The position numbers and the translations under genes were made by a program. Below are positions 1-6,350 of a stretch of 42,822 nt of DNA, in pieces; the stretch's first letter is position 1, and the number at the start of each line of letters is the position of its first letter. Where the stretch lies: assembly GCA_002494625.1 (NCBI GenBank), contig DACH01000013.1, positions 1 through 42,822 of the forward strand. The letters run 5' to 3'. Under the pieces are notes generated by a model. That model was not told the DNA's origin. It did not search any database and saw nothing but the letters and a program-made list of their open reading frames with translations. Source of the stretch: Archaeoglobus sp. UBA234 (lineage in GTDB: Archaea; Halobacteriota; Archaeoglobi; Archaeoglobales; Archaeoglobaceae).

Positions 1-31
1 CCTGTTGAGAAAAGCATAAGGGTGAGAACAG

Positions 32-62
32 CAGAGTTATGAACTTGAAGTTAGCAACTCTG
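32..62. repeat. nested inverted repeat (possible RNA hairpin)
   Basis: A perfect 7-bp inverted repeat, CAGAGTT at 32-38 and AACTCTG at 56-62, encloses a smaller one, AACTT at 42-46 and AAGTT at 48-52. It could fold as a hairpin or be the terminator of a gene left of the window. Otherwise positions 1-160 show no credible gene. Confidence 0.3.
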
Positions 63-163
63 AGTGAAAAGAAATATCCACCAAGGGAGACTCCCATTAT
101 TTGACAAATGTTCTTCTTTTTTCCCTCCATAGCGCCATAATCCATAACTCTATAATTCCCAAG

Positions 164-172
164 TATTATAAG
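164..172 (+). promoter_or_regulatory. TATA box of the first gene
   Basis: TATTATAAG lies about 26 nt before the ATG at 193. This is the archaeal TATA-to-start distance, so transcription would begin at or next to the start codon and give a leaderless mRNA. Confidence 0.45.
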
Positions 173-192
173 CACACCCTATAACACCCATT

Positions 193-912
193 ATGGATTT
201 TAAAATCAGATGGGAAAACATAGGGAGAGATAAAATAGAGTATTCTGGAAGAATAGAGCTTATTCCGACTTCCATTTGGATGAACAAAAAGCAGATAATG
301 GATGAGCTTTCATCAAGGCTATTTGAAAGAAGAATATTCTGGAAAATTCTCGACCTTCATGGAGTTGATGAGGGGGAGGTTGGGGAGGTTGTCATAGATC
401 ATGTTTCTTGCTGGATGCAGTATCATGTATTTCGACTTGGAGTCAGAGTTGGCGAGGAATACTTTAATGTTGCTATCAATCTCCTGCCACCGTCGCAGAA
501 AGAGGGAATTTTTTTAAAGTCATGGGAGCTTGCAAAAAGAGCTTTTACGGCTGGTACAACTCCTGAACCTCTGCTACTCTCAGAAGATGGAAGACTGTTT
601 GTCCAGGAGTGGGTTAATGGTGTGGTAGTTTCGGAAATTACAGGTGAGATGTGGTTGATGGAGAAGGATAGGATCCTCAAACTGATCTGTGATTCCATAA
701 GGAGGCTTTTTCAGAAGAGGTTAGTTTTTTACCCGATCAGTGACTATGAAATTATGATAAAAGATGAAAGAGCACTTTTTCTCGATATAACAAGATTCAG
801 GGAGATTGATGGAGAAGATATTGAGGTTATTCTTCCTTTTTACAGGAATGCTCTGATAAAAAACTGTAGGATAGTTGATTTGCTCTATAAAGATTATGAT
901 TTCAACATTTAG
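193..912 (+). CDS. conserved-looking archaeal protein of unknown function (kinase-like features)
   Basis: I do not recognise a family for this 239-residue soluble protein. The middle has a hinge-like stretch (LFVQEWVNGVVVSEI, near residues 136-150). A later stretch (RLVFYPISDYEIMIKDERALFLDITRF, near 177-203) is arranged like the catalytic and metal loops of aminoglycoside-phosphotransferase/RIO-type kinases, where HGDxxxxN and DF(D/E) would be expected. The classical catalytic residues are not clearly present, so it could be a degenerate kinase fold or something unrelated. No signal peptide or membrane segment is visible. It stands alone with its own TATA box, and the following 500 bases hold no clear gene. 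Confidence 0.6.
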   Translation: MDFKIRWENIGRDKIEYSGRIELIPTSIWMNKKQIMDELSSRLFERRIFWKILDLHGVDEGEVGEVVIDHVSCWMQYHVFRLGVRVGEEYFNVAINLLPPSQKEGIFLKSWELAKRAFTAGTTPEPLLLSEDGRLFVQEWVNGVVVSEITGEMWLMEKDRILKLICDSIRRLFQKRLVFYPISDYEIMIKDERALFLDITRFREIDGEDIEVILPFYRNALIKNCRIVDLLYKDYDFNI

Positions 913-971
913 CAAAATTCAATCTCTACCAGGAACTAAATCTCACAAGATCCTTATTATTCTCGAAAGAG

Positions 972-983
972 GTTTATATAAAC
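972..983. promoter_or_regulatory. orphan palindromic TATA-like element
   Basis: GTTTATATAAAC is a perfect 12-bp palindrome with the look of a strong archaeal TATA box. On either strand no credible ORF follows at the usual distance; the next clear gene starts at 1422. It may drive a non-coding RNA, a lost gene, or nothing. Confidence 0.3.
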
Positions 984-1105
984 TCCAAACTTAGCAAGTT
1001 GTAATATCAGTTAAAGTCATAAAAAACCTACAACAGATAGATGATAACGAGGAGACATACAACTAAGAAAGGGATACTCCATTTGAGAAACAAACATTAA
1101 AAACC

Positions 1106-1117
1106 GGACGCCGCCGA
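1106..1117. repeat. att-like copy of the tRNA-Asn 3' end
   Basis: The 12 bases GGACGCCGCCGA are identical to 2419-2430, which spans the 3' end of the tRNA-Asn gene and two bases beyond. The orientation is what integration at a tRNA 3' end leaves behind: the intact tRNA on one side and a short copy of its 3' end at the far side. The 1.3 kb between carries the Doc-type gene and its neighbour. The match is short, so this is a proposal. No integrase gene is visible inside. Confidence 0.35.
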
Positions 1118-1170
1118 TAGAGCCAATAGGGTTGAGGTTCAAATTATCAGGGGGGTTAAAAAAGAGAAAC

Positions 1171-1296
1171 TCATGTTTTAGCCTCAGCCTTAGGCATTTC
1201 CTTAGCAGCAATACTCACATCTAAAAGTAGCTCGGCTTCCATAGGCTTTCTTCTAAACCTATAATCGTATATCTTGGCAATTCCAGTTTCCTCCAT
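1171..1296 (-). CDS. very short ORF, possible gene remnant
   Basis: A 41-codon ORF starts at an ATG directly after a stop codon and lacks a clear Shine-Dalgarno site. The product (MEETGIAKIYDYRFRRKP... ending AEAKT) has protein-like composition with charged and amphipathic stretches. I recognise no family. It may be the start of a truncated gene inside the presumed element. The rest of 913-1421 holds only the palindromic TATA-like element and the att-like repeat. Confidence 0.2.
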   Translation of the reverse strand: MEETGIAKIYDYRFRRKPMEAELLLDVSIAAKEMPKAEAKT

Positions 1297-1404
1297 TTAA
1301 TCAAGGATGGAATTATACCTTCAAAGATGCTCTACTTTAGAACAAAAATAATGAGTCTGAATAAAAAGCAATATTTATTAGAGGTAAAAGATAGGGAAAA
1401 TAAA

Positions 1405-1412
1405 GGTGGTGA
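1405..1412 (+). promoter_or_regulatory. ribosome-binding site of the Doc-type gene
   Basis: GGTGGTGA lies 9 nt before the ATG at 1422. A TATA-like ATATTTATTA at 1371-1380 lies upstream, so this mRNA should have a short leader of about 20 nt. Confidence 0.5.
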
Positions 1413-1421
1413 AGATTTTAA

Positions 1422-1805
1422 ATGCCAACAAAACCTAAGAAAATAAAAATTGAGCAAATTATCGAAACACACGATAGATTGATCAGAAAATATGGTGGAG
1501 AACCCGGAATACTTAATGAAGGTGAGCTCCATTTCATTGTTGGTTGGGTAAATGATAACCTTCATAAATCTATTTTTTGGAGAGCAGCCATCTTGATGAG
1601 AGGGATTGTATGTGGACACCCATTCATAGACGGGAACAAGAGAACCGCTTTCGAGGTTGTAGACTCTTATTTACGAGTGCACGGGTATAAAATAACAGCA
1701 GACGAACAAGAGACGATCAACTTTATTCTAAATTTAGCCAGATATGGATCAAATTTAGAAAATATTATAAAATGGTTGAAAAAGAACACACGAAAGTTTA
1801 AATAA
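1422..1805 (+). CDS. Doc (death-on-curing)-type Fic-fold toxin
   Basis: The 127-residue protein carries the Doc/Fic active-site motif at residues 66-76, HPFIDGNKRTA, with H66, F68, D70 and K73 in place, the same numbering as phage P1 Doc. Length and all-alpha character fit the single-domain Doc family. P1 Doc phosphorylates elongation factor Tu; canonical Fic proteins AMPylate targets. The Asp-Gly-Asn-Lys form of the motif points to the Doc branch. Doc is normally preceded by its antitoxin Phd, but no Phd-like ORF lies upstream. The only close partner is the basic 95-residue protein 39 nt downstream. I infer a toxin-antitoxin role from the motif and context. A solitary domesticated Fic-fold enzyme is the alternative. 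Confidence 0.85.
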   Translation: MPTKPKKIKIEQIIETHDRLIRKYGGEPGILNEGELHFIVGWVNDNLHKSIFWRAAILMRGIVCGHPFIDGNKRTAFEVVDSYLRVHGYKITADEQETINFILNLARYGSNLENIIKWLKKNTRKFK

Positions 1806-1826
1806 AGAAGAGTTACTTTTAAAGTA
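1798..1826 (+). promoter_or_regulatory. TATA box plus inverted repeat at the predicted start of transcription
   Basis: TTTAAATA at 1798-1805 overlaps the end of the Doc-type gene. About 20 nt on, TACTTT (1814-1819) and AAAGTA (1821-1826) form a 6-bp inverted repeat around a single T, right where transcription of the 95-residue protein should start. This is a likely separate promoter and a possible operator. Confidence 0.4.
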
Positions 1827-1844
1827 GCCTACGGGTGTATTGAT

Positions 1845-2132
1845 ATGGTAAAATGGCTAAGAGGTAGAAAATCAAAGAAGGAACTAAAACCAAGAACAGG
1901 AAGAACTAAGATAAAGAATTTCAGATTAGTTAGTACCCTGCCTTTTTGGGCAGTAAAGAGAAAGAGGAGAGGGACAAAGTATGTCAGATCAACAGACACC
2001 TTAACTTTTCAGAGTAGAAGAAAATTAAAAAGGATTGACTACAATGTAATTTCTTCAAGAGAATGGAATAAAGCTCTCGATGAGAGTTTAAGAGAAAATG
2101 ATAATCTTATGCGAATTTTAGCCAGACTCTAA
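1845..2132 (+). CDS. small basic protein of unknown function, candidate partner of the Doc-type toxin
   Basis: I recognise no family. The 95-residue product is very rich in Lys and Arg over its first two thirds (for example RGRKSKKELKPRTGRTKIK near 6-24 and VKRKRRGTKYVR near 38-49). It ends in a more balanced helical tail with acidic residues (EWNKALDESLRENDNLMRILARL). This suggests nucleic-acid binding by the N-terminal part and a protein-contacting C-terminal helix, a layout common among antitoxins. It follows the Doc-type gene by 39 nt but also has its own TATA box and inverted repeat. GGGTG at 1833-1837 may serve as ribosome-binding site. The antitoxin role is inference from position and composition only. 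Confidence 0.5.
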   Translation: MVKWLRGRKSKKELKPRTGRTKIKNFRLVSTLPFWAVKRKRRGTKYVRSTDTLTFQSRRKLKRIDYNVISSREWNKALDESLRENDNLMRILARL

Positions 2133-2165
2133 AAACTTGTCATCTTTTATCTTCTTAGATAATGT

Positions 2166-2420
2166 TCACTCGTCCGTGGTTCTCGTAAGAGTTAACACGA
2201 GGTCTGTATTGGCACCTTTCACCAAAAGGGAGTTTTTTGATACGCTTATCTCTTCTATCTTCGTGTTGATTGAACTTTCACAGTCTTCGTGCCTAAGAGA
2301 CAGAACAACTCTGTAATTTCCCCTCTCAGATCTTACATACCAAAATTTTTTCAGGAAGGTGGCGATGTTGAACCTGAGGCGTCGAACCTCTGATCCGGAT
2401 AATCCGAACCTGAGGTAAGG
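2166..2420 (-). pseudogene. start-less coding remnant next to tRNA-Asn
   Basis: The minus strand stays open from the tRNA 3' end down to a TGA at 2166-2168. It reads ...FLKKFWYVRSERGNYRVVLS, then LRHEDCESSINTKIEEI and SVSKNSLLVKGANTDLVLTL, ending TRTTDE. This looks like the genuine C-terminus of an alpha/beta protein, with host-like codon use. No start codon exists in frame, and the upstream end runs into repeats and the tRNA. I take it as the 3' remnant of a gene cut off at the tRNA, perhaps by integration or deletion. I could not identify the family. Positions 2133-2165 hold nothing else. Confidence 0.4.
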
Positions 2421-2448
2421 ACGCCGCCGACAGGATTCGAACCTGTGA
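2370..2448. repeat. repeats of the tRNA T-arm core beside tRNA-Asn
   Basis: GAACCTGAGG occurs at 2370-2379 and again at 2406-2415, with the variant GAACCTCTGA at 2384-2393. The same core is in the tRNA T-arm as GAACCTGTGA at 2439-2448. The copies outside the tRNA sit just beyond its 3' end. They look like decayed partial copies of tRNA 3' sequence, as repeated integration would leave. Confidence 0.35.
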
Positions 2449-2518
2449 CCGTCCGGTATCTGTCCAGCGATATCAGCTGATTAACAGCCGGACGCTCTAC
2501 CAGCTAAGCTACGGCGGC
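2422..2518 (-). tRNA. tRNA-Asn (GTT) with a 24-nt intron
   Basis: On the minus strand the acceptor stem pairs GCCGCCG with CGGCGGC, followed by discriminator G. The D-arm contains AGCTTAGCTGGTAGAGC. The anticodon stem pairs TCCGG with CCGGA around loop CTGTTAA (anticodon GTT). The T-arm contains GGTTCGAATCC. No CCA is encoded. The anticodon loop is interrupted by an intron at 2458-2481. A 6-bp inverted repeat (AACCTC/GAGGTT, 2523-2539) lies just upstream of the tRNA 5' end. An A/T-rich TATA-like stretch lies near 2551-2560. Confidence 0.95.
2458..2481 (-). other. tRNA-Asn intron with bulge-helix-bulge splice motif
   Basis: The 24-nt intron sits between canonical positions 37 and 38. The precursor folds into the archaeal splicing motif. 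The central 4-bp helix pairs CTGT with ACAG. It is flanked by 3-nt bulges TAA and ATA, cut after the second base of each. An inner hairpin pairs TCAGC with GCTGG (one T-G wobble) around a 7-nt loop. Removing it restores a 7-nt anticodon loop. Confidence 0.85.
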
Positions 2519-2615
2519 ACACAACCTCCCTGAGAGGTTCGTGCGTGATAGATAAATAAATGGTAATTTAAACTTTATCCTTTGAAGATTCAATTTTCCT
2601 TCAACTCCAGCAAAG

Positions 2616-2623
2616 TTTAAATA
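2616..2623 (+). promoter_or_regulatory. TATA box of alba
   Basis: TTTAAATA preceded by the purine-rich GCAAAG (BRE-like) places the transcription start near 2645. The leader carries GGGGTGAT at 2647-2654 as ribosome-binding site before the ATG at 2660. Confidence 0.5.
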
Positions 2624-2659
2624 GCGGAAATAATCTGTTTTCTTCGGGGTGATACAGAC

Positions 2660-2932
2660 ATGGCAGAGGAACATGTTGTCTTTGTCGGCAATAAGCCTGT
2701 TATGAACTATGTGCTGGCTACAATAACTCAGTTCAATGAAGGAGTCGGAAGTGTGGTTATCAAAGCAAGGGGTAGAGCGATAAGCAGAGCTGTGGATGTA
2801 GCAGAGATCGTGAGGAACAGATTCCTTCCCAGTGTAAAGGTAGATGATATCAAAATTGACACAGAAGAACTTGACTCAGCCCAGGGAAGGCAGCTCAATG
2901 TCTCGACAATCGAGATATATCTGAGCAAATAA
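2660..2932 (+). CDS. alba: Alba chromatin protein (Sso10b family)
   Basis: The 90-residue product has the full Alba fold and usual length. It shows the N-terminal VVFVGNKPVMNYVLA segment (residues 6-20, with DNA-contacting Lys12 at the position that can be acetylated in Sulfolobus Alba), then VVIKARGRAISRAVDVAEIV (33-52), and the C-terminal strand QLNVSTIEIYLSK. Alba binds double-stranded DNA and RNA as a dimer and coats archaeal chromatin. It has its own promoter and stands alone between the tRNA and the metal transporter operon. The identification is firm. Confidence 0.97.
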   Translation: MAEEHVVFVGNKPVMNYVLATITQFNEGVGSVVIKARGRAISRAVDVAEIVRNRFLPSVKVDDIKIDTEELDSAQGRQLNVSTIEIYLSK

Positions 2933-3080
2933 TCTCCAAAACCCGTTTTTTATGGCTCTAAAAGAGCCTGTTAATTATTTTATCTTTTGGTTTTATTAAC
3001 AATGGCTCACCTACTCTGTAAATTACATCCAACCTTTTCTTCCAAACCATAGTGATTAAATAATAAAATAAAGTCTGAAC

Positions 3081-3133
3081 AGTTTCGTTTATTCACTAAA
3101 TAGAAAGATTTATTAACAAATATTACCGAAACT
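3081..3133 (+). promoter_or_regulatory. inverted repeat around the TATA box of the cbiM operon
   Basis: AGTTTCG at 3081-3087 and CGAAACT at 3127-3133 form a 7-bp inverted repeat around the TATA-like GATTTATTA (3107-3115). The 15-mer AAATAGAAAGATTTA at 3098-3112 recurs exactly in the promoter at 12954-12968, where a related GAAACAAA/TTTGTTTC repeat flanks the TATA box. This is a likely operator for a metal- or growth-related regulator. The rest of 2933-3166 holds no gene. Confidence 0.4.
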
Positions 3134-3166
3134 AAATTCAGTAACACAAAATGAGAGGTGAGGTTG

Positions 3167-3802
3167 ATGCATATTCCCGATGGATTTCTGGATTTAAGTG
3201 TCGCAGCAGTCTTTTACATTATGACTGCGATTGTTGTTGGGTTTTCCTTCATTAAAGCCAGAAATGAACTGCAGGAGAGGAAAGCACCTGTTGTTGGAAT
3301 GGTTGCAGCAGCAATATTTGCAGCTCAGATGCTTAACTGGCCTATTCCCGGTGGTACATCTGCCCACTTCGTCGGAGGCAGTCTTGCAGGAATTATTCTT
3401 GGTCCCTATGCAGGCTGCATTGCCATGACATCAGTCTTACTTATCCAAACACTTGTATTCGCCGATGGAGGGATCACTGCCCTTGGAGCTAACATATGGA
3501 ACATGGGAGTCGTGAATGTTTTTGCCGGGTACTACATTTACAGGCTGCTGAGCAGGAGGGGGATTTTCCTTTCATCAGCAGTGGCTGGATGGGCTGGAAT
3601 CACACTTGCCGCAATCTTTGCTGGAATAGAAATAGGGATATCGAGTTCTTTCCAATATTCTCTGATGGTAACCGTCCCGGTAATGGGTGTATGGCATGCA
3701 CTGCTTGGAATCGTTGAGGGTTTCATCACAGCTGGAGTTGTATCGTACATCGCTTCATCCAGACCAGATATTCTTGAATTCACAGCAAAGGAGGTGGCTT
3801 AA
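3167..3802 (+). CDS. cbiM: CbiM/NikM substrate-binding subunit of a Co/Ni ECF transporter
   Basis: This 211-residue membrane protein binds the metal ion for an energy-coupling-factor importer. The start is set at 3167 because the family begins with Met-His, which binds the metal through the N-terminal amine and His2; here it is MHIPDG. GAGGTGA at 3155-3161 is a well-placed ribosome-binding site, so the three codons upstream are not used. His67 (in GGTSAHF) matches the third known ligand of NikM. Further signatures are GGITALGANIWNMG and about six hydrophobic membrane spans. It opens a four-gene operon with only 1 nt to the next gene. Whether Co or Ni is carried cannot be decided; cobalamin synthesis and Ni enzymes both occur in this lineage. 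Confidence 0.93.
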   Translation: MHIPDGFLDLSVAAVFYIMTAIVVGFSFIKARNELQERKAPVVGMVAAAIFAAQMLNWPIPGGTSAHFVGGSLAGIILGPYAGCIAMTSVLLIQTLVFADGGITALGANIWNMGVVNVFAGYYIYRLLSRRGIFLSSAVAGWAGITLAAIFAGIEIGISSSFQYSLMVTVPVMGVWHALLGIVEGFITAGVVSYIASSRPDILEFTAKEVA

Positions 3803-3803
3803 T

Positions 3804-4103
3804 ATGACAGAGTTCTCAAGAAAATTCCTGATTTTCCTGTTTTTACTTCTCGTTCTCTCCCCGATCTTCGCTTATGCCGCAGAAATTGTTGGATATTCAG
3901 AACCTCTTGAGAATGTTGCGGAAATGCTTGGTGTGGAGGAGAATCAGGAATATGAAGGTTTGCTTCCGGACTACTCTGTTCCAGGGCTCGACATGTTTTC
4001 GGGTACCTTCATCTCAGGTGTCGTGGGTTCTTTGATTGTTCTGGGCATGGCTTATGGACTTGCGAAAGTTGCATCGAGGAGAGGAGATGATCGAGGTCAT
4101 TGA
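3804..4103 (+). CDS. cbiN: PDGLE-domain (CbiN-like) small subunit of the Co/Ni transporter
   Basis: The 99-residue protein has an N-terminal membrane helix (FLIFLFLLLVLSPIFAYA, 8-25), a short extracytoplasmic part (SEPLENVAEMLGVEE, then LLPDYSVPG), and a C-terminal membrane helix (ISGVVGSLIVLGMAYGLA). The SEPxENVAE...PDYSVPG pattern is that of PDGLE-domain proteins, which replace or join CbiN in many archaeal Co/Ni transporters. The start ATG follows the cbiM stop by one base, with AAAGGAGG at 3787-3794 as ribosome-binding site. Its last 17 bases overlap cbiQ, suggesting translational coupling. Confidence 0.85.
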   Translation: MTEFSRKFLIFLFLLLVLSPIFAYAAEIVGYSEPLENVAEMLGVEENQEYEGLLPDYSVPGLDMFSGTFISGVVGSLIVLGMAYGLAKVASRRGDDRGH

Positions 4104-4842
4104 GAGGACTGCGAAGGAAGCTTCACATTTTTTTCAGAATTTTTTAACCTCTGAGAGGACAGTTTACCAGAAAGGATTTTTACAGGGAGTTGATTCAAGA
4201 GTAAAGATACCGAGTTTTTTTATACTTATTGTTCTTGCTGTATCAACATTTAATCTGACAAAACTCTTTCCTCTGCTTATATTTTTGCTATTTCTGGCAT
4301 TTATATCCAAAATTAGTCTGAAACTCCTTGTTTCAAGAGTCTGGCTTTTCACACTCTTCACCTTCATAATCGTCACACCAAAAATTTTCTATCCATTTTT
4401 CACCATGGATGGGCTCATATATGCCCTAACATTTACCCTGAGAGTTCTGATTGCAATAACATCTGTAAGCCTGATAATTCTCACCACTCCCTTTTCGGAT
4501 ATGGTTTCTACACTCAGAGCTTACAGACTCCCATCCTCCATGATCACAATTCTCGTTTTAACATACAGATACATACACCTCACATTCTCTGAGCTTTTCA
4601 GGATACTGCTTGCAAGAGAGAGCAGAAGAGTCAGTAAAATGAGTTTTTCAGAGACTTGGAAGAGTGGTGGAAACACCCTCGGTCTGTTTTTCATAAGAGT
4701 TCTGGAGAGGTCGGAAAGGGTCTACCTCTCATCCTTGGCAAGGGGTGGTGGTTACAGAGCATATTCAAAACCTTTCAGATTTTCACTAAGCGAAGGCTTT
4801 TTTACCACATCGGTCATTTTATTTATCTGGTGGTTCATCTGA
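4087..4842 (+). CDS. cbiQ: CbiQ transmembrane (T) subunit of the Co/Ni ECF transporter
   Basis: The 251-residue membrane protein has the CbiQ pattern: a soluble N-terminus, four to five hydrophobic spans (for example FFILIVLAVSTFNL and LLIFLLFLAFI), and C-terminal coupling-helix sequences (LLARESRRVSKMSF and LSSLARGGGYRAYS) that contact the ATPase. The start at 4087 gives MIEVIERT, preceded by GAGG; it overlaps the preceding gene by 17 nt. Longer upstream starts would lie deep inside the preceding gene. It couples ATP hydrolysis by CbiO to the substrate protein CbiM. Confidence 0.9.
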   Translation: MIEVIERTAKEASHFFQNFLTSERTVYQKGFLQGVDSRVKIPSFFILIVLAVSTFNLTKLFPLLIFLLFLAFISKISLKLLVSRVWLFTLFTFIIVTPKIFYPFFTMDGLIYALTFTLRVLIAITSVSLIILTTPFSDMVSTLRAYRLPSSMITILVLTYRYIHLTFSELFRILLARESRRVSKMSFSETWKSGGNTLGLFFIRVLERSERVYLSSLARGGGYRAYSKPFRFSLSEGFFTTSVILFIWWFI

Positions 4843-4892
4843 AGGTTACAGGCTCAAAAAACTTGGAAAACCAGAACGGCTATGGAGAACCT

Positions 4893-5591
4893 GTGATTAT
4901 GGCAAAAAACATCTCATATACATATCCTGATGGAACAGATGCTGTAAAAGGGTTTTCTATAAGTATAGAAGATGGAGAGAGAGTTGCACTTCTCGGTCCC
5001 AATGGCTGCGGGAAATCAACCCTCATCATGCTTCTTTCAGGACTTTTACCACCTTCATCAGGAGAGATAAAAATTCTCGGAAAAAAACCAGATAGAAAAA
5101 ACTCCGAATTTCTGAGAAGGAATATCGGTGTTGTATTCCAGAACCCTGATGATTTTCTGTTTAATCCCACAGTCAGGGAAGAACTCCTCTATACTCCCGC
5201 TCAGCTTGGAATGAGATTTGAAGAAGCCATAGCTCTTGTGAAAGAATACTCAAAAAAGTTTGAGATCGATGATGTGCTGGAAAAGCCACCCTTCAGGCTG
5301 AGTGGTGGAGAAAAAAAGAAAGTTTCCATCGCATGCTCAATCATGCTTAAACCCAGAATCCTTTTCCTCGATGAACCGACTGCAAATGTTGATGGCAAAA
5401 CCAGAAGGAAGATAATTGAACTCATAGGAAACAGCAATTCAACTGTGATTGTCGCGACACATGAAATTGATATCGTACCAAAGATAGCCACAAGAGTTGT
5501 TGTCATCGGGGACGACAGGAATGTCAGAGCCGATGGTGGACTGGAACTTCTTGAGAGAAAGGAGTTCCTCGAGGATGCCGGGATTATATAA
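4893..5591 (+). CDS. cbiO: CbiO ATPase subunit of the Co/Ni ECF transporter
   Basis: This 232-residue ABC ATPase powers metal import with CbiM and CbiQ. All motifs are present: Walker A GPNGCGKST (35-43), Q-loop VFQNPDD (81-87), signature LSGGE (136-140), Walker B RILFLDEP (155-162) and switch His190 (THEID). I set the start at the GTG at 4893 because GGAG lies 5 nt before it and the resulting MIMAKNISYTYPDG aligns with the usual CbiO beginning. The ATG at 4899 is the alternative. It lies 50 nt after cbiQ and ends the operon. Downstream, TTATTG (near 5595) and CAATAA (near 5632) form a weak inverted repeat. Confidence 0.93.
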   Translation: MIMAKNISYTYPDGTDAVKGFSISIEDGERVALLGPNGCGKSTLIMLLSGLLPPSSGEIKILGKKPDRKNSEFLRRNIGVVFQNPDDFLFNPTVREELLYTPAQLGMRFEEAIALVKEYSKKFEIDDVLEKPPFRLSGGEKKKVSIACSIMLKPRILFLDEPTANVDGKTRRKIIELIGNSNSTVIVATHEIDIVPKIATRVVVIGDDRNVRADGGLELLERKEFLEDAGII

Positions 5592-5790
5592 ATGCGTTAT
5601 TGAGTTACTGTACAGATATATAGTTACACAATAAACCAAATAACAATTAGCAGAGTATATTTCGTTATATTCCTTCGCAGAGAGTGAATATTCCTTTTCA
5701 AAACAATTGGAATGTTTTCATGTTTCATATTAAATACTATTACCTTTTTCAGTGCCCCTGTATATCCACCACATACTCGCCACAGGTCAA

Positions 5791-5800
5791 AAAATATATA
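5791..5800 (+). promoter_or_regulatory. TATA box of the S8e gene
   Basis: AAAATATATA predicts transcription from about 5823. The leader of some 40 nt ends with AGGTGAT as ribosome-binding site before the ATG at 5863. The remainder of 5592-5790 is A/T-rich and shows no gene. Confidence 0.5.
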
Positions 5801-5862
5801 TGTTCAGACAAAAGGAACATAGTTACTCCAAAATCAAAAATCGCAAGGTTCAGGTGATATGA

Positions 5863-6240
5863 ATGGTCTGGCAGGGAAGAAGCAGAAGGAAATACACTGG
5901 AAAGCTCCTGAGAGATGCAAGGAAGAAAAGAAAGTATGAGATGGGTAGACCCCAGGTTGAGACACTCATAGGGGAAAGAAAAACCAAAGTACAGAGGTGC
6001 AGAGGAGGAAATGTTAAGGTAAAACTCGTGATGGACAGGTACGCAAATGTATATGTTCCATCAGAGAACAAGGTAATTAGAGTGGAAGTAACCAATGTTG
6101 TTGAAAACAGGGCGCATGTTCACTACGCGAGAAAGAATGTTATAACCAAAGGGGCAATTATTCAGACCTCTGCTGGAAAGGCAAGGGTTACAAACAGGCC
6201 ATCACAGGAAGGAGTGATTAACGCAGTCCTGATTGAGTGA
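5863..6240 (+). CDS. rps8e: 30S ribosomal protein S8e
   Basis: The 125-residue product begins MVWQGRSRRKYTGKLLR, the conserved N-terminus of archaeal/eukaryotic S8e, and is of the usual archaeal length. It is strongly basic early on (RDARKKRKYEMGRPQ) and ends ITKGAIIQTSAGKARVTNRPSQEGVINAVLIE, also typical. It is a component of the small ribosomal subunit that binds 16S rRNA. It is transcribed alone from its own promoter. The identification is firm. Confidence 0.96.
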   Translation: MVWQGRSRRKYTGKLLRDARKKRKYEMGRPQVETLIGERKTKVQRCRGGNVKVKLVMDRYANVYVPSENKVIRVEVTNVVENRAHVHYARKNVITKGAIIQTSAGKARVTNRPSQEGVINAVLIE

Positions 6241-6350
6241 TTGAGCTTCTTAGCTTTATATCTCAATTTATATCTCAACACGAGTAAGGACTATTCTTTT
6301 CTGATTTTATTCAGAAATATTTAATAAGTCTATCACACAAATTTTGAAAC

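Noticed and set aside
3158..3166. Longer cbiM start at GTG 3158
   Set aside because: It would bury the Met-His metal-binding N-terminus, and the ribosome-binding site overlaps it.
5595..5632. Inverted repeat TTATTG/CAATAA after cbiO as an operator
   Set aside because: The arms are only 6 bases with a 26-base loop and no nearby promoter; at most a weak terminator.
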